Positions 59,701-64,000 of a stretch of 64,000 bases of DNA are shown here, in pieces. Both the position numbers and the translations under genes were made by a program. The notes under the pieces are model-generated. The model was given only the letters and a program-made list of their open reading frames with translations, was not told the origin of the DNA and ran no database searches. Numbering within the stretch: position 1 is the stretch's first letter; the number at the start of each line of letters is the position of its first letter. The DNA comes from QHXM01 sp963697975 (lineage in GTDB: Bacteria > Acidobacteriota > Blastocatellia > Pyrinomonadales > Pyrinomonadaceae), in contig OY969111.1 of NCBI GenBank assembly GCA_963697975.1, forward strand, positions 3,224,001 through 3,288,000, written 5' to 3'.

Positions 59701-61121
59701 TTATGCTCTAGAGATTCCGTCTTGCCAAGTAAGCTCTCGTACCTCTCAAAGAGCAGCGCGCCGAGTCTTGACCAATCGTATTGTTCAAAGACGAGCGCGC
59801 GACCTCCGGCAATCAGTTTCCTTCGTTGCTCCTCATTCTCGTCGAGGCTCTTGATCGCCCTGCAAAATTCTTCAGCCGTCTCTGCGATAAGAATATTCAC
59901 ACCATCCCGCACGTCCAAACCTTCTGCGCCGAGTGCGGTTGAAACTACGGGCACGCCAGCCGCCATCGCTTCGAGAATCTTGAGGCGGCTTCCACCGCCG
60001 ACGCGCAAAGGGATGATCGCCGCCAGCATTTCATGATAGTAGGGACGCACGTCGTCAATTGTGCCCGTCACCTCGATACCGGGAATCAAGGCAAGCTGGC
60101 GAACTTCCGCGTCGGGGTCGCGCCCGACGATGGTGAAGATCAATCCGGGCTGTTGCTCATGCAGGTGCGGCCAGATTTCTCCGGCAAAACTCACAACCGC
60201 ATCCACGTTGGCGTGGTAGTCCATCGAGCCGACGAACGCAACGCGGCGCAGCTTCTCGTCAGGGGCGTTCAGCGACTGTTCATGGCGTGCGACGTGAGCG
60301 CTTGTTGCTGCTCTCTTCTGCTCTTTGAGCCATCCATCGTGCGCTCTCGTAATCCGCTCGTCGGTGTAATAGCCCGTATCAACTCCGTTCTCAATAACGA
60401 AGACGCGCGCCTTTGGCTCAAGCTCAAGCAGCCGCGCGCCGTCACGACCGCTCACGACGACGTGAGCGTCAAACTCGCGCATCGAGCGGCGCTCCAAACT
60501 ACTCATCTGGCGTGAAGCTCGCCGCGCGTATGTTCGGCGCAAAAAACTCGTCTGGCGCTCGCTGTAGCGTTGCATCAACTCGGATTCGATGTTGTGCCAG
60601 TCGCAGATGATGAGCGGCGGTCGGCGCGCCGCGCGGATAATCGACAGGTACTCAGCCAGATGAATGCTCTCGACCTGCACCACGTCGAAGTCCTGCGCGT
60701 CGAGGATGCGCGCCAGTTCCTCTTTCATCGCAGGCGTCGTGTAGTTAAGCACCGGGAGAGGCGTCCGGCCTATTGCCCCGCGAACGATTTTGCTTAACGT
60801 GTAGCCTTGATCGCGCCCGATTGTGACTACACGGTCGTAGAAGCTCTCCGGGCTGGCTAGGAGCGGTTCGGCGGAAGATTCGTCAGGCTGCGAATTGCTA
60901 GCCTCTGGCTGTCTCTCCGGTTGGCTGCCGGTCGGAGGCTGAGCTTTGCTGTCATCGCCCGCCTGCTCGCCGTTTTCAGAAAAAGCGAGCAGCGTGACAT
61001 GCGCTCTCCGGGCTATTTCTCGCGCGAGGTGATAGTTTCTGAGTTTCGCGCCCGTATTGAGCGGCCAGGGAACTCTCGGCACAAAGTGCAACAGGCGTAT
61101 CCTGGAATCGCCTGCGCTCAA
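59694..61121 (-). CDS. family 4 glycosyltransferase (PEP-CTERM system type)
   Basis: 475 residues if translation starts at the TTG at 61121, preceded by GGGGCGGGAA. The frame is open to a GTG at 61403, but those 94 codons look non-coding and lack a ribosome site. The core starts RLLHFVPRVPWPLNTGAKLRNYHLAREIARR, which matches sugar transferases of exosortase-A systems. A polar insert (about residues 50-90) is followed by the GT4 core: IVVNGVDTGYYTDE-like VFVIENGVDTGYYTDE near 270, RRVAFVGSMDYHANVDAVVSF near 315 and RVGGGSRLKILEAMAAGVPVVSTALGAEGL near 400. Confidence 0.85.
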   Translation of the reverse strand: MSAGDSRIRLLHFVPRVPWPLNTGAKLRNYHLAREIARRAHVTLLAFSENGEQAGDDSKAQPPTGSQPERQPEASNSQPDESSAEPLLASPESFYDRVVTIGRDQGYTLSKIVRGAIGRTPLPVLNYTTPAMKEELARILDAQDFDVVQVESIHLAEYLSIIRAARRPPLIICDWHNIESELMQRYSERQTSFLRRTYARRASRQMSSLERRSMREFDAHVVVSGRDGARLLELEPKARVFVIENGVDTGYYTDERITRAHDGWLKEQKRAATSAHVARHEQSLNAPDEKLRRVAFVGSMDYHANVDAVVSFAGEIWPHLHEQQPGLIFTIVGRDPDAEVRQLALIPGIEVTGTIDDVRPYYHEMLAAIIPLRVGGGSRLKILEAMAAGVPVVSTALGAEGLDVRDGVNILIAETAEEFCRAIKSLDENEEQRRKLIAGGRALVFEQYDWSRLGALLFERYESLLGKTESLEHKK

Positions 61122-61531
61122 GACAGTTTCCCGCCCCGTACTCGTCTGAGATTGTGTCAAGACGCTCTGGTTTCCTGTAGATGCGGAGTTATTCAAAACT
61201 TTGAGAGAAGAACCGGGCCGAAAAGACCTCTGAAGCCGGGTTGTTTTGCTGGAAGCAAGTGCAAGGTACGGGTAAAGCGCGCCTTCGATTTTCTCTGCTC
61301 GGGACGAACCCCTGGAGAGGTTCGCGCCACCACCGAAGGATAATACCGGCAAAAGGAGCGAAAATCCAGCGAAATTGCTGATTTTTGAACGACTTGCGCC
61401 CACACGCCAGCCCGGCTGACCGGGAAAAATGAAAAACCTTGACAGGGATAAGTAAATATTGTTTAATCAAATTCGTCCGCTATTGCCGGTGGCGATAGCA
61501 GTGATCTTTCGCAAAGCGATGATTGCACACG

Positions 61532-61612
61532 ATAAAGGCAAACCTGCCGCGAGGTAGGGGCGCAAAGCCGTGAGTCTCTCAAAACTGAGAGATTGTCTGG
61601 TTGCCGAAGGCG
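61532..61612 (+). promoter_or_regulatory. c-di-GMP-I (GEMM) riboswitch, first copy
   Basis: GGCAAACC, a stem capped by a GCGA tetraloop (CCTGCC/GGTAGG), the conserved GGCGCAAAGCC, a second hairpin (TCTCTC/GAGAGA) and GGTTGCCGAAGG occur in the order and spacing of the GEMM-I aptamer, which senses cyclic di-GMP. On the plus strand, with about 400 bases to the second copy. No recognisable gene follows directly, so its target is unclear. Confidence 0.85.
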
Positions 61613-62005
61613 ATCCGAGAAAGCCATAGCCTCAAGCAAGAGCGTGAGTGGGTCAGGTGCGACGCTTCCTTTTAACTAAGGGCGTCTTAGCACGACATCA
61701 CGCTGTCCGGGATTGGCGGGGAACTCTCCCGCATCTCCTGCAAGTCTTGAAGTCATGGTTGGAGCCACAACGCAAACGCCCAGACTGCCTGCATCGTGGC
61801 TCTATCTTCCCGGCTCACTCCTTTCTTCTTCTTCAACCAAACAAGCTGCACGCCTTTCTCTTCGTCTTAACGAAGTATCGCCTGATAGTCCGACCTTTCG
61901 GGTCCTCCACCAGTTCGGGCTGACATCAAGGCGAGTGCGGTCGTTGCCCTGTTCGTCCAGCAACACACTCTCTGCGCCAATTCAACAGGCGTAGTCAATC
62001 ACCGA
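61613..62005. other. stretch between the two riboswitches
   Basis: About 390 bases. A frame of 92 codons starts with GTG at 61648 and another of 94 at 61713, both plus strand; neither resembles a known family. It may be a decayed gene once controlled by the first riboswitch, or the first riboswitch and this stretch may form a long leader of the gene at 62106. Confidence 0.4.
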
Positions 62006-62092
62006 TTAAAGGCACTCCCGCAGCGATGCGGGTTCGCAAAGCCAGGAGTCTCCGAAGCCTTGCCGCTTCAGAGATCGTCCGGTTACCGAAGT
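62006..62092 (+). promoter_or_regulatory. c-di-GMP-I (GEMM) riboswitch, second copy
   Basis: AAAGGCACT, a perfect stem with GCGA tetraloop (CCCGCA/TGCGGG), TTCGCAAAGCCA, a second hairpin (GAAGC/GCTTC) and CCGGTTACCGAAG. The ribosome site GAGG (62093-62096) follows at once and the ATG is at 62106, so ligand binding could directly open or hide translation of the beta-propeller gene. Confidence 0.88.
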
Positions 62093-62105
62093 GAGGTTCA
62101 ACTTG

Positions 62106-64000
62106 ATGATTTCCGCACGCACGCACGAGCGTCTTGGTGCTCGTTCCTTCCTCTCCATCCTTCTTTTCTTCTCACTCCTGATTGCCTGCTTAGCCCAGAC
62201 GCAGACGGCGCGTGCCCAATCGGTCGCGCCCGGCATCAAGACAGATCACAAGATTTATGCAGAGCCGACGCTGCCCGTATTGCCGCGAGCCGGAGGGAAG
62301 TTCATTGATCCGGTCTTCGGGTCAGAGATCATGCGCGCGACGGATGAAGCGGATGGGCCTGCGCCGGGCTTGAGCACCTATTACTCACACTGGCCGACTT
62401 TCAATTGCAACAACACACGGATTCTCATCCGCAAAGGCGACTCGGGCGACGCCATCATCAAGCAGTTCGATCCCGCCAATTTCACTCTGGGCGCAGGCTA
62501 CGTCACCTTGCCCAGTTCGCTTCCCGGTGGCGGTGGGCCACAGTGGGAATCCGCCATCTGGTCGAACACGGACCCGAACATCATCTACACGTTTCCCAGC
62601 TACTGGGACGGTGGAATGAAGCTCTTCACCTATAACATCTCGACCAAAGTGTTCACGCTGATTAAAGATTTGAACTTTCTGGGAAATGGAAGCGGCAAAG
62701 ACTACCTCATGCAGATGTATATGTCGGCTGATGAAGATGTCTTCTGCTGGCTGCATCATCGTCAGGGCAACGAGGGCGAACCCGTAGGCTACATCGTCTA
62801 CAAGCGCTCGACCGACAAAGTGTTATTTAACAACCCGTCGAATGTTTATGTGGGCGGCATCAATGAAGTGCATGTGGACAAGTCAGGCAAGTGGCTGCAA
62901 ATCGTCATCCCGACGAAGCAGGCTGATGGAACGAGCACGCGCTTTCTAAATTTGCAGACGGGACAGTATCAGCTTTTGACCAGAGAAGTGGATCACCCGC
63001 CGGGGCATGGTGATCTGGGGACAGAGACCATTGCCGGTTTTGACAATTATGCGGATGGCATCTCGCTTCGGAATCTCAACAACGTCCATTCATATTTTCA
63101 GTTGATGACCTTTAAGACCGAAAGCGGAGCGTTGGATTGGACGAACGACTTTCACGGCTCGATGCTGGCCGATGATGAAAGATGGCTGACCATCGGCACG
63201 TATGACGAGTCGGATGATCCCGGCTTGCCCGAGTCAGGCGTCTTTGAAGACGAGATTATCCAGGTAGCTCTGGACGGCAGCCAACGCATCCGCCGCATTT
63301 GCCACACGCGCATGAACTATGATGGCCGGACGGAGACGACCGGCTACTGGGCGACACCGAAACCGACCATCAGCAAAGATGGGCGATACATCGCTTTCAA
63401 CTCTAACTGGGAGAACAGCGGCAGGTACGATCTCTTCATCGTCAGGGTCGAGCCGGATGGCTCTGTCCCGCCGCCGCCACCGACACCAACCCCGACACCA
63501 ACTCCGACGCCGACGCCAACGCCGACGCCAACGCCGACGCCAACCCCAACGCCAACTCCCACACCTACACCTACGCCAACGCCGACACCGACACCGACCG
63601 CGACTCCGACTCCGACTCCGACGCCAACCCCGTCGCTGGTTTCGCCTGCGCTTGTCTCCAATGCTTATGTGACCGCTTCAACCTTAGCGGTGACGACGAA
63701 TAACTCGGCGGAGCAGATCAATCTTCTGTCAACGAACATCCATCAGGCTTACAGCGTTTTCTACAATGAGTCCAGTCGCTTCACTACGGCGAGCCAGATT
63801 GATAGCGGATTGCGCGCCGCGCTCTATTTCTCGCGTGCCGCTTCCGCGCTGACTGCGGCTAATGCTCTGTCGTCCGGCGTGCAGAGTCGTTTGCAGATAG
63901 CTGCGGCTCAACTCGCGCAGGTCGCAAATATGATGCAGTCGGGCACTAGCAGCGTCGCAACTTCGGGCTTTAGCTCTCATGCGGTCATCGTCGCCCCTGC
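62106..64000 (+). CDS. secreted beta-propeller protein with Pro-Thr stalk, 3' end off window
   Basis: 631 codons are visible; no stop before base 64000. A Sec signal peptide (about 1-37, FLSILLFFSLLIACLAQ) is followed by TolB-like blades (GKFIDPVFGSEIM, YYSHWPTFNCNNTRILI, VYVGGINEVHVDKSGKW, HGSMLADDERWLTIG, ISKDGRYIAFNSNWENSGRYDLF) to about residue 455, then a (Thr-Pro)n linker of about 50 residues (63475-63640) and an Ala/Ser-rich helical domain. The stalk suggests display on the surface. Directly behind a c-di-GMP riboswitch. Paralogue of the gene at 55886. Confidence 0.9.
   Translation, partial: MISARTHERLGARSFLSILLFFSLLIACLAQTQTARAQSVAPGIKTDHKIYAEPTLPVLPRAGGKFIDPVFGSEIMRATDEADGPAPGLSTYYSHWPTFNCNNTRILIRKGDSGDAIIKQFDPANFTLGAGYVTLPSSLPGGGGPQWESAIWSNTDPNIIYTFPSYWDGGMKLFTYNISTKVFTLIKDLNFLGNGSGKDYLMQMYMSADEDVFCWLHHRQGNEGEPVGYIVYKRSTDKVLFNNPSNVYVGGINEVHVDKSGKWLQIVIPTKQADGTSTRFLNLQTGQYQLLTREVDHPPGHGDLGTETIAGFDNYADGISLRNLNNVHSYFQLMTFKTESGALDWTNDFHGSMLADDERWLTIGTYDESDDPGLPESGVFEDEIIQVALDGSQRIRRICHTRMNYDGRTETTGYWATPKPTISKDGRYIAFNSNWENSGRYDLFIVRVEPDGSVPPPPPTPTPTPTPTPTPTPTPTPTPTPTPTPTPTPTPTPTPTPTATPTPTPTPTPSLVSPALVSNAYVTASTLAVTTNNSAEQINLLSTNIHQAYSVFYNESSRFTTASQIDSGLRAALYFSRAASALTAANALSSGVQSRLQIAAAQLAQVANMMQSGTSSVATSGFSSHAVIVAP

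Noticed and set aside
59694..61403. GT4 protein with 94 additional N-terminal residues
   Set aside because: The added part has no ribosome site and no homology-like features; a TTG with GGGGCGGGAA upstream at 61121 fits the family better, though this is not certain.
63344..63661. Minus-strand frame with (Gly-Val)n
   Set aside because: It is the antisense shadow of the Thr-Pro repeat in the propeller gene.

Overview
The window looks like one large cell-surface polysaccharide island from a moderately GC-rich Gram-negative bacterium. Clues are lipoprotein/Sec-type secreted proteins, a tricorn-type protease homologue, a PEP-CTERM protein, exosortase-type exopolysaccharide genes, c-di-GMP riboswitches and a sigma-like regulator. 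My best guess is Acidobacteriota (Blastocatellia-like). This is an inference from gene content; no rRNA or tRNA gene was seen.

Layout. 1-12653 (minus strand): an operon-like run from fcl (GDP-fucose synthase) through GT2 and GT4 glycosyltransferases, WecD/WecE-type dTDP-amino-sugar enzymes, a TylF-type methyltransferase, a hexapeptide acyltransferase and a polytopic membrane protein to a truncated asnB. 12654-14174: a transposase scrap, a tiny DUF4177-like gene and gmd, divergent from fcl. 14434-17640: a secreted tricorn protease homologue. 17739-26146 (minus): rfbB, rfbD, a Wzc-type tyrosine kinase/co-polymerase, and a WbpD/WbpB/WbpE-like set for a diacetamido-uronic acid. 26645-27601: a secreted beta-helix protein with a strong terminator. 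27891-42493: an ABC export pair (Wzm/Wzt), a CDP-glucose branch (rfbF, rfbG, C-methyltransferase, epimerase, reductase) for a 6-deoxy, probably C-methylated sugar, methyltransferases and glycosyltransferases. 42566-47388: a lone HerA ATPase, a secreted protein, a zinc-finger-like small protein and a sigma-like HTH protein. 47560-55833: an exosortase-A-style EPS module (ligase/polymerase, GT2, DUF3473 deacetylase, methyltransferase, amidotransferase, GT4, DUF218). 55886-64000: two paralogous secreted beta-propeller proteins, a PEP-CTERM protein and two GT4 enzymes; the second propeller gene sits behind two c-di-GMP-I (GEMM) riboswitches.

How it works together: the island supplies GDP-fucose, dTDP-4-amino-, UDP-diacetamido-uronate- and CDP-branched-type sugars, about ten glycosyltransferases join them, and both an ABC route and a Wzc/ligase-type route could export the products. 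c-di-GMP would couple at least one surface protein to biofilm state.

Most unusual pattern: ten intergenic inverted-repeat elements of about 75-210 bp lie between co-directional genes. Their arms are short degenerate tandem repeats (mostly period 7, one family period 9). In seven of the ten the upstream gene's stop codon lies inside the element, and in one the element is translated as the N-terminus of the next protein.
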